DNA from: Yinghuangia sp045039925
GTDB lineage: Bacteria > Actinomycetota > Actinomycetes > Streptomycetales > Streptomycetaceae
Reading direction: 5' to 3'
NCBI GenBank assembly: GCA_045039925.1
Contig: CP108401.1
Coordinates: forward strand, 124,001-188,000
Length of the DNA stretch: 64,000 nucleotides
Made by a program: the position numbers and the translations under genes. Numbering within the stretch: position 1 is the stretch's first letter; each line of letters opens with the position of its first letter. The notes beneath the pieces are model-generated. The model was not told the DNA's origin and did no database searches. It worked only from the letters and a program-made list of their open reading frames with translations. Positions 17,934 to 26,293 of the stretch are shown here, piece after piece.

Positions 17934-17949
17934 AGCGACCGAAGCGACT
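17934..17949 (+). repeat. A-type iteron between PrimPol A and the origin core
   Basis: AGCGACCGAAGCGACT, one base different from the main A iteron. It is about 280 bases upstream of the PrimPol A start and just outside the symmetric origin block. Confidence 0.75.
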
Positions 17950-18035
17950 GGGTTTGACTGTTTGGGCAGTCGTCAGGCTAGCGGAGGCGCGATGCCATCG
18001 TGCCAAGACACGCGCTGCGCGGGGCCCGCCAAGAC

Positions 18036-18293
18036 AGCTACTCAACGACGTTCAGTCGCTGCGTCCTCGGTTGGCGCGTTTTTCCTGGTCAGAGCGTTGC
18101 GGACACCCGATTAGCGACTGAAGCGACTCTAGACCTCTATCTATCACGCGTATACGCACGCGCATGCACGCACACGCGAATGTCGTCATAGATGGAATCT
18201 TGAGTCGCTTCGGTCGCTGTCAGGCCAGTCGCAGCACTCTGACCTGCGCGTTTGGGGTAGCTACCCAACAGCGACTGAACGGCTTCAGACGCT
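18036..18293. other. origin-like region A (symmetric iteron array around an alternating Py-Pu tract)
   Basis: A 258-bp block upstream of PrimPol A. From left to right it holds: an outer inverted pair AGCTACTCAA / TTCAGTCGCT (18036-18060, left arm degenerate); 52 bp; direct iteron AGCGACTGAAGCGACT (18113-18128); CTATCTAT (18137-18144); a strictly alternating pyrimidine-purine tract of 34 bases (18145-18178); ATAGAT (18188-18193); inverted iteron AGTCGCTTCGGTCGCT (18203-18218); 51 bp; and outer inverted pair AGCGACTGAA / TTCAGACGCT (18270-18293). Each iteron is two half-sites in 9-bp register. This arrangement, next to a primase and helicase, fits a plasmid-type replication origin. A promoter-control role is the main alternative. 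Confidence 0.75.
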
Positions 18294-18354
18294 GTTTTCG
18301 GTCGCGCGGACCACCTGCTCAAGGGAAAAATCGGACAACAGGGCGCGGGCGGCC

Positions 18355-18378
18355 GGCGGATCCGCCAGCGACTGAAGC
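18355..18378 (+). repeat. palindrome plus partial A iteron
   Basis: The 12-bp palindrome GGCGGATCCGCC (18355-18366) directly abuts AGCGACTGAAGC (18367-18378), 12 of 16 positions of the A iteron. It lies between origin-like region A and the end of the partition operon. Confidence 0.55.
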
Positions 18379-18579
18379 CCGGAACCCGGACGGTCTGCCG
18401 TCACGCGGACACCGCCAACACGACGCCTCCCCCCGGGTGTGGTGGTCCGCTCCCCCGGCTACTTGCGCGCACGGTGTCTGTCCGGCTTTGGTTTCGTGCC
18501 GGAGCCAAATTGACGGCCCAGTCGCGGCCGGGCCCGGGCATGGCTTCGCGGGAAGCGGTGCCCGGGCCCGCCAGGCTTC

Positions 18580-19386
18580 TCAGTCGGTCGCCGCTTGCTT
18601 CGCGGAAGAGCCGCCTCGCTTTCGGGACCGGTCCCCGGCGAACCGCTTGGGGGCAAGCGGGGGCAGGAAGAGGTCGAGCGCGGTGAGGAGCACGCTCGAC
18701 CGGCTCACCTCTGTTCCCCCTACGGCGGCGAGGGCCCGGGCCATCGCATCGGTGACGGCCAGGTTCGACTGGGCGAATTGGCACTGCCACGGGATGTTCG
18801 CGGGTGCCTTGGCGGCACCGCGGGTGTCCGGGTAGTCCTCGAAAAGCCCTATGGTCCGCGGCGCGAGCGAGTCGAGTACTGCGCCGGGCACCTCCTCGAA
18901 CACGGCTCTGAAAGCGTCCAAGAGCACTCGACCGTTGTCGTAGTCGCGTGACCCAAGGTCCTCACGCCGGGTGCGCTGGTACTGGACGAGCCGCTTGTAG
19001 GTGGCGTCATCCATATACACAGTCACCGGAACACGTCGGGTACGCACGCTCGTACCGATGCGTTCCCGAGCCTCAGTAGCGGCTTCAAGGACAGCTGCGA
19101 TACGCGCTTCCCGGCTCTCGGGAATGTCCGTGGGCAGAGACCTGAGCATGGCCTCCGGTGCGTGCGTCTGTGCCGGGAGAGAGGGAGTTCCGAAGTCAGG
19201 TTCTGCATGTTCGGCAGGTTCTGCGGTGGGCTCTTCGATCACTTCGGCGGCCGGGGGCGGTGCAGGAGCCGGCGGAGGAGGGGCGGAAGGAGCGCCGTGT
19301 GGGGCGCGCCGCTTGAACCGTTCTCCGACGCCGGTCGGCAGCCCGGAGTAGGGTTCCGCACCCTTCTGGTCGTTGCGCTGGGTCAT
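18580..19386 (-). CDS. ribbon-helix-helix-like partition protein (parB position)
   Basis: 268 aa. The first 60 residues are Pro/Ala-rich and likely disordered. Residues about 115-160 (RRVPVTVYMDDATYKRLVQYQ, in two parts around the Asp-Asp) look like a ribbon-helix-helix strand and helix. The C-terminal half is helical and ends in a basic tail (KRFAGDRSRKRGG). Its ATG overlaps the parA stop by 4 bases, so the pair forms a type Ib-like partition operon in which the small partner binds the centromere. The RHH assignment is from pattern only. Confidence 0.65.
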   Translation of the reverse strand: MTQRNDQKGAEPYSGLPTGVGERFKRRAPHGAPSAPPPPAPAPPPAAEVIEEPTAEPAEHAEPDFGTPSLPAQTHAPEAMLRSLPTDIPESREARIAAVLEAATEARERIGTSVRTRRVPVTVYMDDATYKRLVQYQRTRREDLGSRDYDNGRVLLDAFRAVFEEVPGAVLDSLAPRTIGLFEDYPDTRGAAKAPANIPWQCQFAQSNLAVTDAMARALAAVGGTEVSRSSVLLTALDLFLPPLAPKRFAGDRSRKRGGSSAKQAATD

Positions 19387-20348
19387 GCCGACAGCCCTTC
19401 GTCGGCGGCGAGAGTGTGCGCGTCCATGAGTTCAGTGAGTTCCATGTAGAAGTCGTAGTAGTCGCGAGCGAGGTTCTCGATAGGGGTGGGACGTCGCTTC
19501 GCGTCGCTCCTGTTTCGTACCCGGCCGAGGATGTCGGCTTCCAGCTCGAACGTCAGGCGGCCCTTGTCGCGCGACTCGACGGAGGCGGTCGCCACGTGCG
19601 AGATCGACGCGTTCATGACCGGTGCCGCTCCCGCGAGTACCGCGTCGATCTTGCGTCGGGCTTCCCGGTGGATGGCGTGCGCGCTGCGCTCGACGTCGAA
19701 CAGCACGGTCGCCAGCAGGGTCAGATCGGGGTTGAGCGCGGTCGCGGATTCGTACTTGTTGGCGACCTCCGCGAGTCCCTTCAGGCTGCCGACGTCGACT
19801 TTCGTCGGGACGACCAGGAAGCGTGCCGCGGGGTAAGCCAGGTCCTGGAGGATGTCGTTCTCAGGGGGAGTGTCAATCACAATGCGCGCGTACTGAGACG
19901 CTATGGGGAGGACGGCGCAGACCAAGCGGAGGTTGGCCTTGGCGCCCTCCCTCGCGATCTTCTGGGGCATGATCCCGGACAGGAGCTCGAGGTGCTGCCC
20001 TCCCACGATCAAGTCCAGCCCCGGACGCACATCTCGGACCGGCGTCAAGGGCTTCCCCAAAGCGATCGCCTCGTAGAGGTTCAGGCCTTGATCGTCGACG
20101 GACGTCCCGGTGATCCCGAGGTCTTCACACCCGTTTCCCTGCTTGTTGAGGTCGATGTGGAGCGTCCTGCTGGCCTCCCCACCTTCTTCCTGGGCGCTGT
20201 ACTGGGCCAACATCGCGGAGATCCCGCTGTGGTGAGCCGAGACGGTCGACTTACCCGTCCCTCCCTTGCCATGCACGTAGGCGACCGTCTCGAGAGGCAT
20301 GTACTGCCACCACTGTGGCGGCAGAGTCTCAGGCGTGTACCCAGTCAC
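19383..20348 (-). CDS. parA: ParA-family partition ATPase
   Basis: 321 aa from a GTG at 20348 with AGGAG 7 bases upstream; the open frame extends further but without a ribosome site. A deviant Walker A motif KGGTGKST sits at residues 28-35, and the Walker A' region reads ARIVIDTPPEND, the expected Asp within VIDTPP. LVVPTKVDVGSLKGLAEV is the usual third ParA segment. ParA polymerises on DNA and moves plasmid copies through its DNA-binding partner, encoded immediately downstream with a 4-base overlap. The upstream region is rich in CATG repeats and may be the centromere. Confidence 0.88.
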   Translation of the reverse strand: MTGYTPETLPPQWWQYMPLETVAYVHGKGGTGKSTVSAHHSGISAMLAQYSAQEEGGEASRTLHIDLNKQGNGCEDLGITGTSVDDQGLNLYEAIALGKPLTPVRDVRPGLDLIVGGQHLELLSGIMPQKIAREGAKANLRLVCAVLPIASQYARIVIDTPPENDILQDLAYPAARFLVVPTKVDVGSLKGLAEVANKYESATALNPDLTLLATVLFDVERSAHAIHREARRKIDAVLAGAAPVMNASISHVATASVESRDKGRLTFELEADILGRVRNRSDAKRRPTPIENLARDYYDFYMELTELMDAHTLAADEGLSA

Positions 20349-20525
20349 GTCAAAGCTCCTGTTTCCTCTTTGGTTGATCACTGCATCAGAAATCTCAGGG
20401 AGAGTCTGGCAGAAGATCGTACGGATCGACGGAGCGACATGCCGCGTTCGCAATCGAGGATCGCTCCACGAGACCGTCGACTCCAAGGGCAATTGGCACA
20501 TCAAACGTGACCTCAAGCACCCCTT

Positions 20526-20702
20526 CATGTGCTCATGCATGCGTTACCACATGTGTACTGACCTGCATGGATTCATGCTGATGAACATGGTTTCCAATAA
20601 GCTTCCCACCTGGCTTGCCGCCCCAGTCCCATCCGGATCAGAACCTTGGCGGTTCCATGCGGAAGATGGCCCGCAAACCGCTCCATGAACGGCTCCATGA
20701 AC
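20526..20702. promoter_or_regulatory. CATG-rich repeat region upstream of parA, candidate centromere
   Basis: Seven CATG tetramers begin at 20526, 20534, 20538, 20550, 20566, 20574 and 20586; all spacings are multiples of four. A direct repeat CTCCATGAAC follows at 20681-20690 and 20693-20702 (12-base period). The segment lies 180-350 bases upstream of the parA start. Type Ib partition sites often lie there and are repeat arrays bound by the RHH partner. Confidence 0.5.
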
Positions 20703-21072
20703 AGCCCAACTGACCATGACGTGAATTCACGAAGCAGCAGAGGTCAAAACGGAGCGCAGAATGTCGGCTTTGCGGCATGTCCTGGGGTCGGCGCATGGCC
20801 TCTGACCTGCGGAAACGTCGCGTGGCGGCCCAGCGCAAAAGGGGGTGGGTAATCCCTTACGCCTCGGTGTTTGCGGCCGTCTCGCAGCCGCCTGGCGCCT
20901 TTCGATGGGTACCAGAGGGCGATCCGACCCGGCATTCGACCGCGATCCCGGGCAGGAAGAGAGTAAAAGGCTATGAAAAGCCCAAAAGTTTCTTAGAAGG
21001 GCAATCATGGCATCGGCCACGGCCCGGCCCGCCGCCACCGAGATGGGCTCCCAAGGCGTGCCGAATCAGCCG

Positions 21073-21128
21073 AATCAGATGTATCAGGACACATCTGATT
21101 TTGAGTCGCTTGAGTCGCTTTGGTCGCT
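21073..21128. repeat. 10-bp hairpin followed by three A-type half-sites
   Basis: AATCAGATGT (21073-21082) pairs exactly with ACATCTGATT (21091-21100). Three inverted-orientation half-sites follow: AGTCGCT (21104-21110), AGTCGCT (21113-21119) and TCGCT (21124-21128). The hairpin could end leftward transcription of the membrane-protein gene, whose stop is at 21209. The remainder of the 20349-21208 gap has no gene I can support. Confidence 0.55.
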
Positions 21129-21208
21129 GCGCGACACGGCCTGCGAGCCCTCGGCCCCAACCGGAGCCCTGGCGGCCCGAACCGAGTCGGCCCTGCGGCG
21201 TCCGAACC

Positions 21209-21784
21209 CTATGCGGCCACCGGCGAGTTGGGGATGCTGGCCTTCGGACGACAGCGCCGCCGGAAGTAGGCGTACGTAACCGCCAAGGTCATCGGGCCCC
21301 ACAGCACCAGCGGCACCGAGCACGCGGTCACGAGGATGTCCCACCACACGTTGGTGTAGTACAGGCGCGTGAACCCCCAGAGTCCGAACTGCTCGGCCAC
21401 CAACGTTGCCCACAGAACAGTCAGCACCAGGCCCCCGATCGTCGCGGGGACGATGGCTGCCCACGGCCGAACACGCTTGCCGCCGATGATGGGCACCCGC
21501 GCCGGCACAACCTCGCCCCACCCGCGCACCAGGCCGACGGTGAGCAGCGCTACCCCTTCGGTGATCAGGCTGAGCATCACCACGTACGGCGCCGCCCACC
21601 AGACCCATTCCGGGGCGTTCGGATCGATCTGCCCCATGTTGTAGTCGAACGCGAATGGGAGGCGCCACAGGCTGGACGGCAGCAGCATGACGGGGATCGC
21701 GTAGGCGGTGCTGCGCGCCCAACGGGGGACGGGCCTTTCGGTGTCGTCTACCGGCGGCGGGTGGAGCAGGCGCAGAAGATTCAT
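21209..21784 (-). CDS. integral membrane protein, unknown function
   Basis: 191 aa with about four hydrophobic helices: near residues 27-45, 60-82 (APYVVMLSLITEGVALL), 107-130 (AAIVPATIGGLVLTVLWATLV) and 145-170. The N-terminus is Pro-rich and the C-terminus basic (FRRRCRPKA). The start at 21784 is chosen because a Pro-rich leader and first helix begin there; the frame continues upstream as non-gene-like sequence. It has no family I recognise. The gene is divergent from the anti-sigma-type ATPase gene at 22263. Confidence 0.65.
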   Translation of the reverse strand: MNLLRLLHPPPVDDTERPVPRWARSTAYAIPVMLLPSSLWRLPFAFDYNMGQIDPNAPEWVWWAAPYVVMLSLITEGVALLTVGLVRGWGEVVPARVPIIGGKRVRPWAAIVPATIGGLVLTVLWATLVAEQFGLWGFTRLYYTNVWWDILVTACSVPLVLWGPMTLAVTYAYFRRRCRPKASIPNSPVAA

Positions 21785-21973
21785 GGGATCACCGTCGACC
21801 AGTTCGCAAACGGCGGCATCGGCCGGCCGTGTAGGCCCCAATGCTCCTTGCGACGGACAGTCTTGGGGGAGGGTGGGTCGCAAGGATTGCTCGACTCGGG
21901 CAAATGCCGTCCAGGAAGCCAAGTACCGCCGATCGGAGGCGCGCCTGGCGCGGACCCGCGGCCCGCCGGTCGA

Positions 21974-21995
21974 GCATACAAAAAGGTATGGTATG
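21974..21995. promoter_or_regulatory. CATAC-N6-GTATG operator-like repeat, copy 1
   Basis: A 22-base element (GCATAC, six bases, GTATGG, then TATG) in the 478-base divergent region between the membrane protein and the ATPase gene. Its CATAC/GTATG arms are an inverted repeat. A 19/22 match occurs at 22998-23019. The rest of this gap shows nothing else. Confidence 0.5.
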
Positions 21996-22262
21996 TTTGA
22001 AAGTGGATTCGGGGGAGCGACCGAAACCAGGTCGATCCGCACCTACATAGGGCGCAGACACCACATCGGCACTTGGGCGCCGACGAGTTCCCCTCCACGG
22101 CTCCCGCGCCGTCGCCAATCGCGAGCGACACGTTCTGCTCGCACTTCCTGCCACGGGCTTTGGCGAACACGACGAACGCCGATCGCGGTTCCGCGCCACC
22201 GCCCTGCCTGCGGCGTCGCCGACGGTGTCGGGCGGGCCGACCGCATGAAAGTAGTCTCGGCC

Positions 22263-22820
22263 ATGTCGAACCGACCAGACAGGTATGAGAAGTTCACGTT
22301 TCTCCCTGTCCCGCGCGAGGTGCGCCGCGTACGACACCGGATCGTCGACGTCGTACGTTTCTGGATTACGAACCCGACTCCGACATCCCGGCAGGGCGAT
22401 CCTGCGGGGACGTCCTCGGCGGCGCACCCGACCCGGGACGACTACGTGGCTTCAATCGAGCTGATCGCCTCCGAACTCGTCTGCAACGTCGTCCAGCACG
22501 CAGCTGCCGCAACTGCGGCAGGCACAGTCGAAATCGCCGTGATCGCCGGCGTGCTGCACCTGGGTATCACCGACGGCAGCACGCACATGCCAGTCGCCGG
22601 TGTCGTCCGTGTGCACGCCGCGCCGGATTGCGACACGCACGGTCGAGGCCTGGACATCGTCGAGGCGGTCCTCGACGAGTACGGCGGATGGATCGACGTG
22701 GACCGGCACCGCGACGGCACCAAGACCATCTGGGCGCGCCTGCCCTTGCCTCGGGGCGTCGAGTCGGGTGGCATTCCGTCGCGCCAGGCGACCGCGGGTG
22801 CCGCGGCATGCCGCCCCTAG
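22263..22820 (+). CDS. ATP-binding protein of the anti-sigma factor (RsbW/HATPase_c_2) type
   Basis: 185 aa. The GHKL ATPase signature is present: N-box ELIASELVCNVVQHA (about residues 67-81), G1-like LGITDGS (about 100-106) and G2-like DTHGRGLDIVEAVL (about 122-135). Proteins of this kind in Streptomyces phosphorylate anti-sigma antagonists or bind sigma factors in the cytoplasm. No sigma factor or antagonist gene is adjacent, so the partner is unknown. ATG at 22245 is an alternative start six codons upstream in the same frame. An A-type iteron lies 115 bases after the stop. Confidence 0.8.
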   Translation: MSNRPDRYEKFTFLPVPREVRRVRHRIVDVVRFWITNPTPTSRQGDPAGTSSAAHPTRDDYVASIELIASELVCNVVQHAAAATAAGTVEIAVIAGVLHLGITDGSTHMPVAGVVRVHAAPDCDTHGRGLDIVEAVLDEYGGWIDVDRHRDGTKTIWARLPLPRGVESGGIPSRQATAGAAACRP

Positions 22821-22935
22821 CGGGCCGAAGGGGCCCGTCGGCTGCGACGCTGCGACTGGCAGCGTCCCTCAAGACCGTCGATCGATCGTTCAGTCGCTCG
22901 GAAAAGCCCAGGTCAGGGCCGACCGCCGAGCAAAT

Positions 22936-22951
22936 AGCGACTGAAGCGACT
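22936..22951 (+). repeat. A-type iteron, solo copy
   Basis: AGCGACTGAAGCGACT, identical to the core iteron of origin A, with CAACTTTCGG directly after it. It is in the 353-base gap between the converging ATPase and SDR genes; a second CATAC/GTATG element (22998-23019) is the only other structure seen there. Confidence 0.8.
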
Positions 22952-22997
22952 CAACTTTCGGTATTGCGGCCGAAAAATCCAAGAGCCTCCCCAGGAA

Positions 22998-23019
22998 GCA
23001 TACAAGACGGTATGGCATG
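22998..23019. promoter_or_regulatory. CATAC-N6-GTATG operator-like repeat, copy 2
   Basis: Matches copy 1 (21974-21995) at 19 of 22 positions with the same inverted arms. It lies between converging gene ends, which is an unusual place for an ordinary operator. Confidence 0.5.
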
Positions 23020-23173
23020 GCCGTATGCCACACGCCGAACGCCACGACGCATTCCCTGCGGCCGACGCTTCGTACCGCGTCGATCGCCTCTGGTACGGCG
23101 GCGGTACGGGCACCGGTCGCGACGTCGTCGGCTTCCTGGGAGGCTCCCGCCCCCGCCCTTTTCGCTCGGGCCA

Positions 23174-23959
23174 TCACGTCGCGGTGTAGCCGCCGTCGAC
23201 GGCCAACACGGAGCCGGTGATAAACCCGGCCGCGGGAGACGCGAGGAAGGCATACGGCGCCGCGATCTCCTCCAGCGTGGCCCGCCGGGCCATCGGCGTG
23301 AAGGTCTTGATGCGCCGGTCGGAAACCGTGCCCTGCTGCACCGTCACTCCCGCCATGGTGTTCGCGGCGTAGCCGGGTGCCACGGCGTTCACGCGGATGC
23401 TGTGCGACGCCCATTCGGCCGCGAGCGTGCGCACCAGCTGGTTGATGCCGCCTTTGCTCGCCGCGTAGGGCGCAAGGAACGCGATGCCGACACACCCCGC
23501 GATCGACGAAGTCATCGTGACGGATCCGGGTTCGCTCTCCGCCATCCAGTGCCGGGCCGCGGCCTGGGCAGGGAGGAACGCGCCGCGAAGGTTGACCGCC
23601 AGGATGCGGTCCCATTCATCCGGGCCGTAGTCGACAGCGGGTTTGATGATGTCCATACCTGCGTTGCACACCACGTGGTCGATCCGGCCGAAGGCATCCA
23701 GGCTTGCCGCGATCAACGCCGGGGCAACCGTGGGATCGGTGACGTCGCCGGCCGACGCCACCACGCGGGGACGTCCCCCGACAGCCGGGTACTCCTCGGT
23801 GAGCGTCTTGTGAACCTCTGTGGTCTCCGCGGGGTCACGACCGTTGACGACGACGTCTGCTCCCTGGGCCAGGAGCGCCCGGGCGACGGCCAAGCCGATG
23901 CCGCGGCTCGACCCGGTGACCACGGCCGCCGTACCGGTGAGGTCGAACAGAGGCTTCAT
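23174..23959 (-). CDS. short-chain dehydrogenase/reductase (SDR)
   Basis: 261 aa, classical SDR. The NAD(P)-binding motif TGSSRGIG is at residues 15-22, NAG at about 98-100, the catalytic Ser in TSSIAG and the YAASK Tyr-Lys pair after it. The C-terminus ends with the typical FITGSVLAVDGGYTA. It would reduce or oxidise a carbonyl or alcohol with NAD(P)H in the cytoplasm; the substrate cannot be inferred. It is a single gene with lipoprotein genes further right on the same strand. Confidence 0.92.
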   Translation of the reverse strand: MKPLFDLTGTAAVVTGSSRGIGLAVARALLAQGADVVVNGRDPAETTEVHKTLTEEYPAVGGRPRVVASAGDVTDPTVAPALIAASLDAFGRIDHVVCNAGMDIIKPAVDYGPDEWDRILAVNLRGAFLPAQAAARHWMAESEPGSVTMTSSIAGCVGIAFLAPYAASKGGINQLVRTLAAEWASHSIRVNAVAPGYAANTMAGVTVQQGTVSDRRIKTFTPMARRATLEEIAAPYAFLASPAAGFITGSVLAVDGGYTAT

Positions 23960-24025
23960 GTGTGTCTCTCCGTAGGGGCAGCGAGTGGCGCACGGGCCGG
24001 ATCATCCGCGGACTGACACGGCGAC

Positions 24026-24961
24026 TCAGGGCAGTTGCAGCTTCATGGTGTCCTCGGCAGGGGGCAGCGACTCGTCGATCGGAACGCCCCAGGCCAAGTA
24101 GCGGGTGGTCGAGGTGATGGAAGCCACGGGACTACCCGAGCTCTTCGTGGTCGTGATGGTGGTCTGTTTGACCGGCAGACCGTCGGGTCCGACCCACAGC
24201 TCGATCTGTACATTCTCGAAGCGCAGGGCCTCCCAGAGTTGACGGAGCATTGCGTACTCCTTCTCCGACATGCCGGTGCTTTCCGCGGTGTTCTGATAGA
24301 GCAGAGCCAAGGAAATCGTGCCGGAGTAGTGCGTGGCCTGTACGCCGTCGACCATCTCCGTGCCCACTTCTCGGACGTCCCCCGACCTCTTGAGCAAGGC
24401 GAGTTGAGACGCGAAATCCTGGGGCTGGCCGCCGTTCCCGTCCCTGGCCGCCAGGGTGGTCATCGTCCAGGCCTTCCCGTTGTACAACTGACTGACCTCG
24501 GGTCCGTTGCTGGAGTACACCGACGTCGGCGTCACGATCGTCTCCGTGCGCCGGTCCTCCTCAGGGGGAACCGGCTGCCCCAGCGATTGGAAGTACGCCG
24601 CCTCGGTGGTGGTGACCAAGCGCGCGAAGGGGGCGCCCCCCATGCGCAACTGAATCTGCGATGTCGAGATCTTGGTCTCCCCGATATACACCGTTATCTC
24701 GCCTCGACAGGTCTGTGCGCTCCGCACTTTGTCCCGGGCCGCACTCAACGCGGCCGCGTGCGAGGCGCCGGGCGGGGCAGCAGTCGGCGGGGCAGTCGGC
24801 TCGGCGACCGCAGGAGGCGTCGCCGAATTGGCGACCGGGCCGGCCGGAGAGAGCGCGACGAAGTCTCGGGCGCCCGCACGATCGGCGCCGGGTGCAGAGC
24901 ACGCCGTAGCCGCGAACGCACAGAGCAGGCCAAGAGTGGTCGCCAGGGTGCGCTTGCGCAT
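24026..24961 (-). CDS. lipoprotein, LppX/LprG-like beta domain
   Basis: 311 aa. The lipobox AATAC is at about residue 21 after a basic N-terminus and hydrophobic stretch, so the protein is exported and anchored by lipid. A Pro/Ala-rich spacer (about 35-70) precedes a domain with YSSNGPEVSQLYNGKAW, ATHYSGTI and IELWVGPDGLPVKQT, the pattern of secreted LppX/LprG-type lipoproteins. The start at 24961 has GGGAG upstream; a start ten codons earlier has not. It is divergent from the hypothetical protein at 25156. Confidence 0.78.
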   Translation of the reverse strand: MRKRTLATTLGLLCAFAATACSAPGADRAGARDFVALSPAGPVANSATPPAVAEPTAPPTAAPPGASHAAALSAARDKVRSAQTCRGEITVYIGETKISTSQIQLRMGGAPFARLVTTTEAAYFQSLGQPVPPEEDRRTETIVTPTSVYSSNGPEVSQLYNGKAWTMTTLAARDGNGGQPQDFASQLALLKRSGDVREVGTEMVDGVQATHYSGTISLALLYQNTAESTGMSEKEYAMLRQLWEALRFENVQIELWVGPDGLPVKQTTITTTKSSGSPVASITSTTRYLAWGVPIDESLPPAEDTMKLQLP

Positions 24962-25155
24962 CACAGGACTCCCGGGGAATGGGCGGGGCACGGCCTGGCG
25001 GTCGCAGCGCCGGGGTGCCTGGAGACACGGCGGACAGTCCCTCGACTCGCCCTACGGACCGGATCATCGTTGCGGCGACACCCCCCGGCACGCTTGCAAG
25101 TTCGCGCCAAGGTTGGTCCGCCGGTTCGTCCACGGAGGCGGACGGGTCAGCCGCC

Positions 25156-26001
25156 ATGATCGCCTTGGGTAAGGCATGGGTACCTGTCCCGGCCTTTCCC
25201 GCCGTGCCCGCGTCAGCCGAACCTGACGACGTGAAGCAACCCAAGCTCGACCGCGGCCCCCGCACCGGCACGCCCCAGGTGCCCCGACCGCTGCCACCGC
25301 GTCCGAGTGTGCGACCGGGCGGCCTGATCGAGGTCGCCGGACCCGGTGACGCCCAGGTCGCGTCGGCGATCCGGGAACAAGCCCTCGCGTGCCGCCCGGT
25401 CCTCACCGGCACTCGCTGGGACCTGGCGCCGCGGGAGCTGGCCTTCTCCACCGTGACCGCATTGGCGGAGGCCGCGGACGAACCGGTGGTCGTTCAGGGA
25501 GGCCGGCCGGGGTCGACGGGGCTCCTCATGGCGGCGATACAGGTGCACCGCTACGAGACGTTCCGGCCGCATCTCGACCAGGGCAGGCTGATCATCGAAG
25601 TCGGAGGCGTGCACGGCTCCGCGGTCCGCGCGGCCGTGGCGCGTCATCCGGATGACCTCGACCGCGCCAGTGACTTCGCGTCCCGGCTGATCGAAACGAC
25701 GGCCCGTTGGCGGCCGTTGCCCCCGCTGGTCCTGTTCACCACGGCCCCTGACCTCGTCGTGCCGACGCGAACTGTGGCAGCCAGCCAATGGGCGCCTCCC
25801 TCCGCCCGTATGCAGCGCACCCGCGAGACGGCTTTCATCGCCGCGGTGTTCGGGCGGTTCGTGGCCCGCGACCCCGAACGCTGCCGATTGGCCTGCCTGA
25901 CCGGTCCGAACGCCGACAACGCCGAGGTCGTCGCCGCGGAGGCTCTCGCCACCGTCGTGAACCGCCGGCGATCCGAATACGCCGAGCTCTCCTCGTTGTA
26001 G
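25156..26001 (+). CDS. hypothetical protein
   Basis: 281 aa from the Met at 25156; the frame continues upstream to 24979 and the start is uncertain because no ribosome site stands out. The first 50 residues are Pro-rich. From about residue 55 the sequence alternates beta and helix (GGLIEVAGPGDAQVASAI, GRLIIEVGGVHGSAV, PPLVLFTTAPDLVVP), suggesting a soluble alpha/beta fold. I do not recognise it. It lies between two lipoprotein genes. Confidence 0.5.
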   Translation: MIALGKAWVPVPAFPAVPASAEPDDVKQPKLDRGPRTGTPQVPRPLPPRPSVRPGGLIEVAGPGDAQVASAIREQALACRPVLTGTRWDLAPRELAFSTVTALAEAADEPVVVQGGRPGSTGLLMAAIQVHRYETFRPHLDQGRLIIEVGGVHGSAVRAAVARHPDDLDRASDFASRLIETTARWRPLPPLVLFTTAPDLVVPTRTVAASQWAPPSARMQRTRETAFIAAVFGRFVARDPERCRLACLTGPNADNAEVVAAEALATVVNRRRSEYAELSSL

Positions 26002-26175
26002 AACGCCGGGACGCGGCCCAGGACGAGCACGGCCTCACCCGCCCGGCTTACGGACTTGTTGGCGGGAAAGTGCAGGCGCAGGGCCCTGAACGTCGTTGAA
26101 GATCTGTGCAAGAGCTCACTCGCCACATGCGAGGACGTGGCGCGAGTCGCGGCGCCGCGCATCTTCCCCTGGCCG

Positions 26176-26217
26176 GTCGCTGGTGGACCAGCTACCGCGC
26201 CCTGATCCACCAGCGAC
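26176..26217. terminator. 12-bp hairpin with 18-base loop
   Basis: GTCGCTGGTGGA (26176-26187) is an exact complement of TCCACCAGCGAC (26206-26217). It lies 175 bases after the hypothetical gene and 77 bases before the next start, in a 292-base gap. It may be a terminator or an operator. Confidence 0.45.
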
Positions 26218-26293
26218 CTCTTTCAAGCGCCTCGGCCGGCAACGCGCCGCGCAACGGGCAAGGCCCCGGTAGATCAAGGACAGAGGACGGCGT

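Noticed and set aside
18145..18178. Alternating tract considered as a CRISPR or simple-sequence repeat
   Set aside because: There are no repeated units with spacers and no constant period; only pyrimidine-purine alternation is regular.
21007..21279. 90-codon open frame with GAAGGG in front of its ATG
   Set aside because: It reads through the hairpin and iteron half-sites and has low-complexity residues made by them (ESLESL); no family resemblance.
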